In this document: piece after piece, positions 26,978 through 36,731 of the stretch | How the letters are laid out: each line of letters starts with the position of its first letter | Position numbering within the stretch: the stretch's first letter is position 1 | Source: Psychrobacter sp. P2G3 | Lineage (GTDB): Bacteria; Pseudomonadota; Gammaproteobacteria; Pseudomonadales; Moraxellaceae | Assembly: GCF_001593285.1 (NCBI RefSeq) | Contig: NZ_CP012529.1 | Location: forward strand, 558,001 to 622,000 | Direction: 5' to 3' | Length of the DNA: 64,000 bases | Notes under the pieces: model-generated | Told to the model about the DNA's origin: nothing | The model's database searches: none | Seen by the model: the letters and a program-made list of their open reading frames with translations, nothing else | Made by a program: the position numbers and the translations under genes

Positions 26978-27997
26978 ATGAAACCTAAACTGCCCCCACG
27001 TATTGCCGTCCTCTTAGTCAACCTTGGTACACCTGATGAGCCGACTGCGCCTGCCGTCCGTCGCTATCTCAAACAGTTTTTATCAGACCCACGAGTGATT
27101 GAAATCCCTAAATTTTTATGGGCGATTATTCTAAACTTGTTTGTATTGCCAAGTCGTCCTAAACGGGTAGCAAAGGCTTATGCTAGTATTTGGGAAGGCG
27201 ACTCGCCCATTCGTAAAATTCTAAAGAGTCAGGTTGAGCTGTTAGAGCCGCGCTTGGCCGATAGTGTTGCACCGTTTCGAGTTTCTGTGCATCCTGCGAT
27301 GAGCTATGGTAATCCTGGACTGCCGGATGTAATGGACACTTTACGTAGTGAAGGCGTTGATCATTTCGTCATCTTGCCACTATTCCCGCAGTATTCTGCC
27401 TCTTCTGGCGGTGCGGTATATGATGCGCTAACGAAGTGGACGTTAAAGCAACGCAACTTGCCCAACTATACGATCGTAAAGGACTACTTTGCTCATCCGC
27501 TTTATATTCAAGCATTAGCAGATTCTATTCGCCGTTTTCAAGCAGAGCATGGCAAACCTGAAAAATTAATGTTTAGCTTCCACGGTATTCCGCAGCCCTA
27601 TGCTGATAAAGGTGATCCGTATCCGAAGCGCTGTAAATGTACCGCCGCCCAAGTCGCACATGCGCTCGGTCTGCAAGATGACGAGTGGATTATCAGTTTC
27701 CAGTCGCGCTTTGGTAAGCAAGAGTGGGTCAAGCCTTATACCGATGTGGTGCTAGAGGATTGGGGTAAGTCTGGCGTACGTTCGGTACAAGTCATCAGCC
27801 CTGCGTTCTCCGCCGATTGTTTAGAGACGCTAGAAGAGTTGGCTATTGAAAACCGTGAAAACTTCCTGCATGCAGGCGGGCAAGAGTATCATTATATTCC
27901 AGCGTTGAACTTAGATGAGGCGCATATTGATTTGCTTGAAGCGCTAAGTGCGCCATTGGTCAAAGGTTGGGCGGGAACTTTGGATGGCTGGGCTTAA
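26978..27997 (+). CDS. hemH: Ferrochelatase
   Basis: 339 residues, full length. It inserts Fe(II) into protoporphyrin IX in the last step of haem synthesis, at the cytoplasmic face of the inner membrane. [13 protein letters not shown] opens the chelatase fold. The metal-site His is in [10 protein letters not shown] (about residue 200) and the conserved Glu in CLETLEEL (about 290). [10 protein letters not shown] and [16 protein letters not shown] are family signatures. The ATG follows an AT-rich stretch without a clear ribosome site. The upstream MITE-like element ends 39 bp before the start and may contribute the promoter. A terminator follows. Confidence 0.96.
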   Translation: MKPKLPPRIAVLLVNLGTPDEPTAPAVRRYLKQFLSDPRVIEIPKFLWAIILNLFVLPSRPKRVAKAYASIWEGDSPIRKILKSQVELLEPRLADSVAPFRVSVHPAMSYGNPGLPDVMDTLRSEGVDHFVILPLFPQYSASSGGAVYDALTKWTLKQRNLPNYTIVKDYFAHPLYIQALADSIRRFQAEHGKPEKLMFSFHGIPQPYADKGDPYPKRCKCTAAQVAHALGLQDDEWIISFQSRFGKQEWVKPYTDVVLEDWGKSGVRSVQVISPAFSADCLETLEELAIENRENFLHAGGQEYHYIPALNLDEAHIDLLEALSAPLVKGWAGTLDGWA

Positions 27998-28019
27998 TTA
28001 ATTAAATTTTTAAATCATA

Positions 28020-28052
28020 AAAAATACCGAACATTATGTCCGGTATTTTTTT
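28020..28052. terminator. Terminator of hemH (bidirectional)
   Basis: AAAATACCG / CGGTATTTT with an inner ACAT/ATGT pairing and one mismatch; a T-run follows on the plus strand and A-run precedes. It lies between converging hemH and the acidic-protein gene. Confidence 0.8.
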
Positions 28053-28094
28053 GTCTAAATTATTTTTCTACTTCCTTATCATTGAACGACTGGC

Positions 28095-28448
28095 TTAAAA
28101 ATCATCATCATTGGTACGTTCAGCAGCGTCTTTATCAGCGATATCGATGATATCAGGATAGTCGTTGTCATCTAAATTGCCTTCAACCAACAACTCATCC
28201 ACTTGAGCTTCATCGACGTTTTGACGATGCATTGGTGTAAGTCCTTGGGTTGCGCCACTACCTGCTTGCGAATTGTCGAACCCTGCGCTATTGTCAATCA
28301 CATCGTTGTTCTCAATAGTGTGTAACATGGGATTATCTAAATCGACCAGTTGATTGTCCTGATTATCTAGACTGTCATCATCATTACGGATGTTGCCGTC
28401 AATATGATCCATCTCTTCTGGTAGTGGGGTTTTTGAATTATTCATCAT
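28095..28448 (-). CDS. Acidic low-complexity hypothetical protein
   Basis: 117 residues, strongly acidic and rich in Asp and Asn (for example DNQDNQLVDLDNP and EGNLDDNDYPDIIDIADKD). There is no signal peptide, membrane segment or cysteine, so it is probably soluble and largely disordered. I do not recognise a family. AAGGA lies upstream of a TTG-ATG-ATG cluster; the ATG at 28448 gives the best spacing. Convergent with hemH. The good ribosome site and uninterrupted frame support it as a real gene. Confidence 0.65.
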   Translation of the reverse strand: MMNNSKTPLPEEMDHIDGNIRNDDDSLDNQDNQLVDLDNPMLHTIENNDVIDNSAGFDNSQAGSGATQGLTPMHRQNVDEAQVDELLVEGNLDDNDYPDIIDIADKDAAERTNDDDF

Positions 28449-28594
28449 CAAATCCTTATTATTATTGGTAATGATTGTTTATCAAGAATTGTTTATCAGG
28501 ATCAGTTTGACGTGTTATGACGAATACGACTAGTAGTAAGGTGTCACAGGATGTTCAAAAAATGTAAGACGATTAGTAAAACAGGAAAAACGTG

Positions 28595-29896
28595 ATGGTA
28601 TTAAACAGTAGGTTGTTTGTTAAATTATCATTGATAGGTGCCATAGTAGGATTAATGTCAGGTTTGACGGCTTGTGAACGTTTGCCCTTTGCTAGTACCA
28701 ATGCCAGTTCTGATAAGGCTCATTCAAAACAGTCGCTAATGATTGACGCTAAGCTACCGAAAGCCACGACCATTATTGATTGCGAACAGTTGACGCCTAA
28801 GCAAATAGTAAAAGTACAAGGACACAGCACCCTTAGCTCAAGCTGTGATTTGACGGAACAGTCGATACGCTTTGAGTTGAACGATTCATATAGCTCACTC
28901 GACTGTCAGGGAGCAAGACTTAGTACGATGGCTGATGACCAATCAACGGCAAGTGCAATTACGATTAAACCTAAGACGGATAGTGCTATCGAAGATATTG
29001 CCGTGGCTAATTGTCATGTGGATGGCTATGGTCATGCGCTACATATTCGTCAATATAGCCAACCAAATCAGCGCTACGTACGAGGCTTTATCGATCCTGC
29101 TGCCAATCGGGCACTCGCTCCAAGAAATATTCGCGTAGTTAATGTTACTAGTCGCAACAGTATTAACAGTGGTATGTTCGTCGGCGATCATGTACATGGC
29201 ATTACTTTTGATAAAGTACGCATTCAAAACGCAGGAACCGTTGGGTTATATCTCGAATTTGGTAGTCGCGATAATGTGATTAAAAACTCTGTCTTTATCG
29301 GTAATGGCTTTCGCACTTTTAAGCCTAATCGAGAGGCGATAGCGGTGGATTCTTCAAGCAATAATCTTATTGAGAATAATCAATTCATCCATAATGGCGC
29401 AGGTAGTATATTGCTGTATCGCAATTGTTTTGAGCATGCTGCCGATCCGACGCGGGGCAATCATTTTAAGCGTACCGAATCCAGCCGTGACAATATTATT
29501 CGCCATAATATCTTTCAAGATGAACCAGTCGGTGTTTGGGTCGCATCAAGGCAGTCGCGCAATTTAAAAGGTTTTGCATGTGGTGCTTATTTGGTTAAGC
29601 AAACGCCCTTTGCCAGCTATCACTTAGACAGCGCTAAAGACAATCAGATTATCAGTAATCGTTTTGAACAAGTAGAGCAGGGTATTATTGTCGAGGATGA
29701 TGGGACGCTTATTAGTGGCAATCAATTTGCCATTGACGTTAATTTGCCTATTAATATTGGTTCTGAAATTCGCGAAGAAAGTGCAGCAGGGGCGATAAAA
29801 GGTACGCTTATTAAAGACAATACTTTCACCGATAAAACCATCGAGCAAGCCATTAAAATTCGAGACGCAAGCAAAACGGCCACCGAAATTCGGTAG
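28595..29896 (+). CDS. Lipoprotein with right-handed beta-helix (NosD-like repeats)
   Basis: 433 residues from the ATG preceded by AGGAAAAACG. A signal peptide ends in the lipobox LTAC (about Cys24). From about residue 130 there are repeated Asn/Gly-rich rungs, such as NAGTVGLYLEFGSRDNVIKNS, SSNNLIENNQFIHNGAG, RDNIIRHNIFQDEPVGVWV and KDNQIISNRFEQVEQGIIV. These are typical of the right-handed parallel beta-helix (NosD/pectate-lyase-like) fold. Such proteins bind or cut polysaccharides or chaperone copper insertion, but no nos genes are nearby and no catalytic residues are obvious. An envelope-anchored glycan-binding role is possible. It is monocistronic. Confidence 0.8.
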   Translation: MVLNSRLFVKLSLIGAIVGLMSGLTACERLPFASTNASSDKAHSKQSLMIDAKLPKATTIIDCEQLTPKQIVKVQGHSTLSSSCDLTEQSIRFELNDSYSSLDCQGARLSTMADDQSTASAITIKPKTDSAIEDIAVANCHVDGYGHALHIRQYSQPNQRYVRGFIDPAANRALAPRNIRVVNVTSRNSINSGMFVGDHVHGITFDKVRIQNAGTVGLYLEFGSRDNVIKNSVFIGNGFRTFKPNREAIAVDSSSNNLIENNQFIHNGAGSILLYRNCFEHAADPTRGNHFKRTESSRDNIIRHNIFQDEPVGVWVASRQSRNLKGFACGAYLVKQTPFASYHLDSAKDNQIISNRFEQVEQGIIVEDDGTLISGNQFAIDVNLPINIGSEIREESAAGAIKGTLIKDNTFTDKTIEQAIKIRDASKTATEIR

Positions 29897-29978
29897 CTGT
29901 CAGAATTTTTTATAATCTATAATCTTTTTATATCTCGAAGTAATTATAAGGTTCGTTTAAGGCGATTAGTTTAAAAAC

Positions 29979-30767
29979 CTACTTCGCACCAACTTTTGTA
30001 TTTACCCAGCGAATCACAGAATCAGGGGTTACTTGTGCCAGTTTCTGAAAGACTTTCGCTGGCAAGCCAACGGCATAGTGCGTACCTTTTATCTTACGAT
30101 TGGGGCTGGTAGTCAATTTGCACAACGTTTTCGCTACGTCATTCACGGTCAAATGAATACCTAAACGATCAATACTCGTCACCTCGATGTCTTTTGTCAT
30201 ATCGGACTTTACCCATAGCGGCATGACATCGATGACTTTGATACCGAGCTTTCGGTATTCGATATTAAGGCCTTCGGTGAGACCGCGGACAAAAAACTTA
30301 CTAGCCGAATACGTAGCAACTTCAGGCTGACCATAAATAGCAGACGCTGAAGATACATTGACGATTTTACCATTTTTGCTATCAGCCAAATAAGGGGCAA
30401 GCTTATGACAGCCAATGAGCACGCCTTTACAGTTGACATCAATCAAAGCCAGTTGCTCATCCAAATCCGTCGTTGGCAATGCGCCGCTGACCAGCACGCC
30501 AGCATTATTAATCAACGCATCGATACTACCAAAGTTATCAATCATTTGAGTGATAGCATCTTCCCACATATCTGGCTGGGCGACATCAAGCTGACCAGTT
30601 ACGATGCGCTTTTGTTTGATAGCCTTTTTGAAGGCTTTGTCTTTGGTAGCTTGTTCAAGCGTTGTAGTATTAGTCGCAAATAGCCCAACGCTATGACCTT
30701 TTGCTGCCAGCTTTTTGGCAGTGGCCAGACCGATACCACGCGATGCACCAGTAATAAGTATATTCAT
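29979..30767 (-). CDS. Short-chain dehydrogenase/reductase
   Basis: 262 residues from the ATG at 30767; a TTG at 30791 would add eight residues. Classical SDR motifs are complete: cofactor loop TGASRGIG (6-13), NNAG (about residue 85), the catalytic Ser in VNVSSASAIYG and the YSASK tetrad segment (about 150), with FFVRGLTEGLNIEYRKLGIKV following. It uses NAD(P)H to reduce or oxidise an unknown carbonyl or alcohol. The C-terminal VFQKLAQVTPDSVIRW is mildly hydrophobic, as in SDRs acting on lipids. It is monocistronic and convergent with the beta-helix gene. Confidence 0.9.
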   Translation of the reverse strand: MNILITGASRGIGLATAKKLAAKGHSVGLFATNTTTLEQATKDKAFKKAIKQKRIVTGQLDVAQPDMWEDAITQMIDNFGSIDALINNAGVLVSGALPTTDLDEQLALIDVNCKGVLIGCHKLAPYLADSKNGKIVNVSSASAIYGQPEVATYSASKFFVRGLTEGLNIEYRKLGIKVIDVMPLWVKSDMTKDIEVTSIDRLGIHLTVNDVAKTLCKLTTSPNRKIKGTHYAVGLPAKVFQKLAQVTPDSVIRWVNTKVGAK

Positions 30768-30969
30768 AATGAGTGACTTAATAGTTATCAATAACGAGTA
30801 AATCGAGGTACAACGTCAGGTGGCAATATTCAGCTATACCTATAATGCGGACATGAACAAAGTCAAAACCCTTGTTAACACCGCTATCGTCCCTCGTGCT
30901 TACATTTAGTATAACAAATTAATAAACAAAGTTAATCGTTAAGGTAAATACTACTGTTAACTATACTTG

Positions 30970-31500
30970 TTATCGCGTTGCAGCCTCTAGATCTAGGTTT
31001 TTTGCTGTCTGAGTTTCAAAATCAGCTAACTTAAATTTCCATAAATAAATCAACGCAATGCCATAAATAGCGGTCTCTGCTGATTCTTCAATTATCCCAC
31101 CAAAGGCATAAGGGAATACAATCGCGTTCTCCCCCATGTACTGTATTATCGCTAATACGGCGACGATGACATATATTGATACGTCAACATCTTTTAATAC
31201 TGCCCAGAGATAACGCCATGAATAGGTGAGCAATCCAACAATAAGGATATAAACGATTGTCAGTACGCTATCTTCCCACCAATCATAAGAATGACTGAGA
31301 AGAGAAAAATCGCTTGGAATGAATAATTCTGGTAAGTAGTTCAACTCGCGACGAATCACCGCAAAAAACACGAGCACTGATGCTAGCCAAAAATAACGAC
31401 TTTGTTTGCTATGACTCTGCATTACATACTGCGCGCAACGTACTAAACACACTATTATAAGGATAATACCGGGGACTTCGATGATGCCATCTGTAGCCAA
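30970..31500 (-). CDS. Multi-pass membrane protein, unknown
   Basis: 176 residues with about five hydrophobic segments (near 7-27, 40-57, 75-95, 105-122 and 140-155) and a short polar C-terminal tail. No family was recognised. There is no in-frame ATG near the beginning; the TTG at 31500 has AGGAG nine bases upstream, so translation probably starts there. Charged residues (Arg/Glu in VIRRELNYLPELF and Glu in GGIIEESAETAIYG) sit near membrane borders and could matter for function. It lies between the SDR gene and polA, all leftward, with the polA terminator in between. Confidence 0.7.
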   Translation of the reverse strand: MATDGIIEVPGIILIIVCLVRCAQYVMQSHSKQSRYFWLASVLVFFAVIRRELNYLPELFIPSDFSLLSHSYDWWEDSVLTIVYILIVGLLTYSWRYLWAVLKDVDVSIYVIVAVLAIIQYMGENAIVFPYAFGGIIEESAETAIYGIALIYLWKFKLADFETQTAKNLDLEAATR

Positions 31501-31529
31501 AATAAGGGGCTCCTAGTTTTGCAAGAAAT

Positions 31530-31560
31530 AAAAAAGTGAACCCAAAGGCTCACTTTTAAA
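31530..31560 (-). terminator. Terminator of polA
   Basis: AAAAGTGA / TCACTTTT extended by ACC/GGC with one mismatch; on the minus strand it is followed by TTTTTTATTTC. It lies about 125 bases past the polA stop. Confidence 0.75.
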
Positions 31561-31681
31561 CTGTAAATTATCTCATTAGGACTGGATAATTTAATGTGCA
31601 TTTATTATAACGCTAATTTTACTATCACGTCATCATCCAATTTTACTAATCAGTCAGAGAGCATTTTTTAATATGGCCAAG

Positions 31682-34636
31682 CTAATGCGCCTCATCCCAA
31701 TTCTTACCACTATCCGTCTCAACCAATAACGGCACAGCAAAGTCTACATGCCAGCCTTTTTCAACAGCGGTAGCCGTTAACACATCCTGCATGGCATCAG
31801 TGATGAGATGGCTGATTTCATCGACCTTATTGCTGTCCACTTCAAATACTAATTCATCATGGACTTGTAGCAGCATTTTCGCCTGCTCTTTAGGTAGTAC
31901 TTTATCGACGGCAATCATGGCCAGTTTGATTAGGTCAGCAGCTGATCCTTGTAGTGGCGCGTTAATTGCCGCACGTTCAGCACCTTGTTTGACCATGCGA
32001 TTGCTATGGGTGATATCAGGTGTATAGAGCTTACGGCCTAATATAGTCTCGACATAGCCTTTGTCATGGGCGCTGGCACGAGTGTTGATCATATAATCTT
32101 TGACGCCTGGGTAACGCTCAAAGTACATATCGATGTAATCTTGCGCTTCACCGCGGCTCATCTGTAGTTGCTTGGCAAGTCCAAAGGCACTCATGCCATA
32201 GAGCAGACCAAAGTTAATGGCTTTAGCATTACGACGCTCGGTCGGGGTGACATCAGCGACATCTTTTCCTAACACTTCAGCAGCAGTAGCCGCATGAATA
32301 TCTAGCCCTTCGTTAAAGGCGTGAGTCAGGTTTTTATCGCCTGAGAAATGCGCCATAAGACGTAGCTCAATTTGCGAGTAATCCGCTGCTAAAATAACGC
32401 GACCTTGTGGCGCAATAAAGGCTTGGCGAATCAGGCGACCAGTGGCGGTACGAATTGGAATATTCTGTAAGTTAGGATCAGTAGATGATAAACGTCCGGT
32501 ACTGGTCAATGCTTGATGATAGCTGGTATGCACGCGATCAGTCTCAGAATCAGCGACATTATCAAGCGCATCGGTATAAGTGCTTTTAAGCTTAGACAGC
32601 CCGCGATATTCAAGTACAATTTCCACTAGTGGGTGATCGATTTTTGACAATACCGCTTCACCAGTCGAGTATTGCCCTGACTTGGTTTTTTTACCACCAA
32701 TGACGCCAAGCTTATCAAACAGCATCTCACCAAGCTGCTTTGGTGAGCCTAAATTGAATTCTTCACCAGCGACCTCATAAGCGCGTTTTTCTAGGGCGAT
32801 GATTTCTTCATCAAAACGTTTGGATAACTCATTTAGGAATGAACGTTTGATTAAAATACCGTTTGCTTCCATGTGGCAGAGTATTTCGGCGGTTGGAATT
32901 TCTAATTCGTGTAGCAATTTAGCGTTATTTTCGTCATCAGCCAATGTCTTACTGAATAAATCAAATAGCTGATAAGTAATATCGGCATCTTCACAAGCAT
33001 AGTCACTGGCAATATCGATAGCTACTTGATCAAAGGTGACTTGTTTAGCACCTTTACCAGCGACATCCTCGAAACTGATAGTCTGTGTTTGTAGATAATG
33101 TCGCGCTAGATCATCCATACCGTGACGAGTAATGGCGGCATTGATGACATAGCTGGCAAGCATAGTATCCATCGCCCAGTTATTAGGGCTGGCATGAATA
33201 GCGCCTACTAAATCAATATCGTAATGACTGAGGATATGGGCATCATATTTTAGATGTTGACCGATTTTGCCAATTTTTGGGTTTTCCAAAATAGGTTTAA
33301 GTTTTGCTAATACTGTGTCGCGATCAAGTTGCTTTGTAGTCAGCTCATCACCTTCTAAACTATGCGTGAGCGGAACATAATAAGCTTCATGCGCTTTTAC
33401 CGCAAAAGACAAGCCAACCAATTCCGCCTGACGCCAATAGACACTGGTGGTTTCGGTATCGATAACGAAATGCGGCGCAGACTCTAATAATTTAACTAAG
33501 CTGTTAAAAGCGGGTTCGTCTAAAATCGTATGCCATGCTCTATCATGGCTTTTACTGTCGGTGACATTATCAATGGTGTTTGATTGAAGAGATTTAGCGA
33601 TTTGCGCTTGTGACTCAGCATCCGCCTGACTATTGGCGACACTTTGCGAGCCGTTGGCTGGATGATTGGGATGATCAAGTGAGGCCAGCTCATTTCTAAA
33701 CTCAAGCTCATTGTACAATGCCCTTAGCTCATCAATGTGAGCACAAGGATCAGTATTGATTTTTAAATCTTGCCAGTCTTGGCCAATTTCTAAATCGGTA
33801 ACGATAGTTGCCAGCTGCGCATTCATCGGAATATCATCGGCATATTCGACCAGATTTTTGCCAGCGCGTCCTTTGATATCGGCGACGTTTGTTAGCATAT
33901 TGTCGATAGTGCCATATTCATTAAGCAAGTCTTTGGCAGTCTTTTTACCGATACCCGGTACGCCTTTGATGCCGTCAGACGAATCGCCCATGAGGGTCAG
34001 AAAGTCAATCATCTGCTTAGGATTAATACCGAATTTTTCGACCACGCCTGCGCTATCAGTAATCTTCCCTGTAAAGCTGTCTTCTAATATCACACAGTCA
34101 TTAATCAGCTGCATCATGTCTTTATCACCAGTCGAGATGACCACATGATGGCCTTCAGCAACGGCACGATAGGCAAGCGTACCGATGATATCATCAGCTT
34201 CTGCGCCTTCGATACGGAGTAGAGGAAGCCCTAGTGCCGTCACCAAACGATGAATGTAAGGAATCTGCTCAGCCAGCTCAATATCCATTTTTGGACGGTT
34301 GGCTTTGTATTCTTCTGACATCGCGTGACGAAAGGTCGGCGATTTGGTATCAAAGCAGACTGCCATATGGGTTGGGTGATAGCGACGCATTAATTTCAAT
34401 AGCGCATTTAACGTCCCACGTATGGCGTTGGTGATTAAGCCTTGAGAGTTTTGCATGGTTTTTGGCAAGGCATGGTAAGTGCGAAATAGATAGTAAGAGC
34501 CATCGACCAAAATAAAGGGCGGCTGGTCTTTATTTACGTGGTTGGTATCCATCGTCGCCACATTTGGCATGGAGGCAAAGTTTGGTAGCGTATTGGGATT
34601 AATAGGCGAGTGGGAATTGTGATCGTTGTCGGTCAT
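31682..34636 (-). CDS. polA: DNA polymerase I
   Basis: 984 residues. Three domains: 5' flap exonuclease (about 35-315; LVDGSYYLFRTYHALP, EAEADDIIG-type GAEADD and SSDGIKGVPGIGKKTA), 3'-5' proofreading exonuclease (about 385-560; FVIDTETTSVYW with the DxE pair and DYACEDADITY) and polymerase (about 570-984; DYSQIELRLMAHF, RRNAKAINFGLLYG and VHDELVFEV). All catalytic carboxylates are visible, so both repair and Okazaki processing activities should be intact. A Ser/Asn/Gln-rich insertion of about 40 residues (about 325-365) separates the first two domains, accounting for the extra length over E. coli's 928. It is monocistronic. Confidence 0.97.
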   Translation of the reverse strand: MTDNDHNSHSPINPNTLPNFASMPNVATMDTNHVNKDQPPFILVDGSYYLFRTYHALPKTMQNSQGLITNAIRGTLNALLKLMRRYHPTHMAVCFDTKSPTFRHAMSEEYKANRPKMDIELAEQIPYIHRLVTALGLPLLRIEGAEADDIIGTLAYRAVAEGHHVVISTGDKDMMQLINDCVILEDSFTGKITDSAGVVEKFGINPKQMIDFLTLMGDSSDGIKGVPGIGKKTAKDLLNEYGTIDNMLTNVADIKGRAGKNLVEYADDIPMNAQLATIVTDLEIGQDWQDLKINTDPCAHIDELRALYNELEFRNELASLDHPNHPANGSQSVANSQADAESQAQIAKSLQSNTIDNVTDSKSHDRAWHTILDEPAFNSLVKLLESAPHFVIDTETTSVYWRQAELVGLSFAVKAHEAYYVPLTHSLEGDELTTKQLDRDTVLAKLKPILENPKIGKIGQHLKYDAHILSHYDIDLVGAIHASPNNWAMDTMLASYVINAAITRHGMDDLARHYLQTQTISFEDVAGKGAKQVTFDQVAIDIASDYACEDADITYQLFDLFSKTLADDENNAKLLHELEIPTAEILCHMEANGILIKRSFLNELSKRFDEEIIALEKRAYEVAGEEFNLGSPKQLGEMLFDKLGVIGGKKTKSGQYSTGEAVLSKIDHPLVEIVLEYRGLSKLKSTYTDALDNVADSETDRVHTSYHQALTSTGRLSSTDPNLQNIPIRTATGRLIRQAFIAPQGRVILAADYSQIELRLMAHFSGDKNLTHAFNEGLDIHAATAAEVLGKDVADVTPTERRNAKAINFGLLYGMSAFGLAKQLQMSRGEAQDYIDMYFERYPGVKDYMINTRASAHDKGYVETILGRKLYTPDITHSNRMVKQGAERAAINAPLQGSAADLIKLAMIAVDKVLPKEQAKMLLQVHDELVFEVDSNKVDEISHLITDAMQDVLTATAVEKGWHVDFAVPLLVETDSGKNWDEAH

Positions 34637-34794
34637 AGAAAGTCACTTATCAAATATTGGGCAGCAAGCATTGGGTAAAAAGATGCACTCATTATAACGA
34701 TAAAAACCCTTCTTGCCGAATTGATGACGAACTAATAAATTGATGGCTAACTAATAAACAGTCACGATGTGTACGAGCCAAAACAATGGTCAAT

Positions 34795-34828
34795 AAAAAA
34801 AGAACCCAGACCAGCTGAGTTCTTTTTT
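34795..34828 (-). terminator. Terminator of the Ohr/OsmC gene
   Basis: AAAAAAGAAC-C-CAG pairs with CTG-A-GTTCTTTTTT around a 5-base loop. It lies 32 bases past the stop at 34859; T-runs on both strands make it symmetrical. Confidence 0.8.
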
Positions 34829-34858
34829 ATATTTGATGACACTGTGGTAGTTGAGTGC

Positions 34859-35272
34859 TTATTTTACTTCTGAAGTAACTTCAACATCGATGTTACCACG
34901 TGTCGCTTTTGAGTACGGGCAGACTTGATGAGCCTTTTCGACGAGTTTTTGGAACTCATCAGCAGATAAATCTGTATTTTCACCAGTCACATGAATTTTT
35001 GCGGCTAACTTGAAATCAGGACCTTCACCTTTCAGTAAGTCTACTGCTATCTCGGTGGTTGAATCAAACTTGGCCTTTTCCATCTGCTTGACGACACCTA
35101 AAGCGCCATCAAAGCAAGCGCTATAACCCATGGCAAACAACTGCTCTGGATTATGGCCTTCATTACCTGAGCCTGGCTGCACCATTTTGATAATCAGATC
35201 ACTATCACTTAGCGAAGCTGTGCCTTCACGGCCACCAGTAGCAGTAGCTTTAGTAGAATTTAGAGTTTTCAT
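34859..35272 (-). CDS. Organic hydroperoxide resistance protein (Ohr/OsmC family)
   Basis: 137 residues, the normal Ohr size. The two redox cysteines are Cys53 (GYSACFDGAL) and Cys119 (HQVCPYSKATRGN); the latter motif is diagnostic for Ohr. The catalytic Arg is in TGGREGTASL (about residue 15), and GHNPEQLFAMGY is the family signature. It reduces organic and lipid hydroperoxides using lipoyl or thiol donors. The usual MarR-type regulator OhrR is not adjacent. An AAAGGATGTGTT ribosome site precedes the ATG. Confidence 0.92.
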   Translation of the reverse strand: MKTLNSTKATATGGREGTASLSDSDLIIKMVQPGSGNEGHNPEQLFAMGYSACFDGALGVVKQMEKAKFDSTTEIAVDLLKGEGPDFKLAAKIHVTGENTDLSADEFQKLVEKAHQVCPYSKATRGNIDVEVTSEVK

Positions 35273-35570
35273 AACACATCCTTTGTTGTCAGTTTTTATA
35301 GTAAATTCATTTTGTTAGCCATATAACTTGACCAGCATAACAAATTTTTAACGTAACTCTATATAGCGGTAGTAAACCTATGCTATCAATTTGTAAGCAA
35401 GTCTTATAGGTTAGTAAATTTAAGTACATGCTTGATGTACACGCTCCAGCAGTATTGATGTAAGCTAGGAATATAATATAAATATTTAAAGGTATGCTAC
35501 GAGCGTCAGGAAAAACCATAGCTCAATACCTTTACTATTAAACCATCTTCACTAATAAGGACACTCTGCG

Positions 35571-36488
35571 ATGAAAAAAGTAAATAAACGACTACTTGCT
35601 CCGCTTACCATCTCCTTATTGGCTATCACTCTCGCTGGCTGCAACGATGAAGATAATGGTATTTTTGGTTCAGGTAATAGCAACGAGTTTACGATAACGA
35701 GCTTCGATAGTAGTTATGATAATCAAGCGAACGCTAATGCTGTTGCGCGCATCGATGAGACCTATCGCACTGGTGAGCGTGAGATTAAAGTTAGGAATAT
35801 TGTTAATAACTACCGTAACCTAGGCATCAATGATTTAGACAAAACAGTATTGGCAGATAACTTTGAAGGTAGGCTTGAAAATAAAAATATTGAAGTAAAT
35901 AGGCGTACGATTAAGCGTCCTGTTTATGAAAACAATAGTAATAATAAATTTGATTATGAAACCACTTACCAGGCTCTTGATTTATCGGGGGTTACAGCCG
36001 ATAGCTACAACGATGGCAATACGCTAACTAATAGTAATGGTATTCGTACTGATTTGAATAATTATCCTAGGATTGCAACCGATGCCAGCTTCCCAGTTGG
36101 GTCAGTTTGCTATATCCCTGTAACGACTAGCGAGCGGTTATTCTTAGCCTTTAATGCAAAAAATGAAACCATCTATCAAACGCTTGACGATTGGATTGAG
36201 GCGACGGAAGAGCGTTTTAATGATAATCGCAAATTCAGTACTACTAAATTTAGAGTAGGATCAGGCAATGATGAAAGAGCGGCTAAAGTAGAGTTTTTTG
36301 AAGCTAGAAATCAGCCTGCGTATTTGTATAGTGGTGTTGATTATAAAGGAGATATTTACGAAGTGGACTATGTGACTAAAGGTACGACTAATCCTAATAC
36401 AGACAGTCGTCGCGGGGTTGTTGATTGCACATTGGTCAATGACGTAGCTGGCGATTTCTTAGCAGAGCAAATCGAACGCTATTATTAA
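35571..36488 (+). CDS. Predicted lipoprotein, unknown function
   Basis: 305 residues. A signal peptide ends in LAGC (Cys24), followed by a Asp/Glu/Asn/Gly-rich linker. I do not recognise a family. The mature part is rich in Asn, Asp, Arg and Tyr and predicted mainly polar; there are Cys residues in VGSVCYIPVT and VVDCTLVND that could pair in the periplasm. Arginine codons are mixed, with several AGG and AGA, less host-like than neighbours. AAGGA lies about 11 bases before the ATG. It is monocistronic, with an inverted-repeat-rich spacer downstream. Confidence 0.7.
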   Translation: MKKVNKRLLAPLTISLLAITLAGCNDEDNGIFGSGNSNEFTITSFDSSYDNQANANAVARIDETYRTGEREIKVRNIVNNYRNLGINDLDKTVLADNFEGRLENKNIEVNRRTIKRPVYENNSNNKFDYETTYQALDLSGVTADSYNDGNTLTNSNGIRTDLNNYPRIATDASFPVGSVCYIPVTTSERLFLAFNAKNETIYQTLDDWIEATEERFNDNRKFSTTKFRVGSGNDERAAKVEFFEARNQPAYLYSGVDYKGDIYEVDYVTKGTTNPNTDSRRGVVDCTLVNDVAGDFLAEQIERYY

Positions 36489-36521
36489 AAAATCTAAAAA
36501 GTAGTTCTAACATAAGTTTTT

Positions 36522-36731
36522 CTAGGACGTGTTATCAATAAATTATATGAGCCAGATTACGGATTATTCGTCTGAGATAAATAATCCGTCAGTGCTATTT
36601 AAGAAATTATTGCCATCGCCCAAGTATCAGCTAAGCCTAAGGCAATAATTAATTTAAACGCGACTATTCAAAAATTTGCTAACTAAAAGAAGGCATTCGC
36701 TTCGAGAAGAAAAATAATCGCGTTTAAGATA
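36522..36731. repeat. Spacer with three 10-bp inverted repeats
   Basis: Between two converging genes. Perfect 10-bp inverted pairs: ACGGATTATT (36559-36568) / AATAATCCGT (36580-36589); AATTATTGCC (36605-36614) / GGCAATAATT (36641-36650); TTAAACGCGA (36654-36663) / TCGCGTTTAA (36718-36727). The segment starts with CTAGGACGTGTT, a motif that recurs elsewhere in the window. There are no ORFs. The first hairpin may serve as a terminator; the others are unexplained. Confidence 0.6.
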
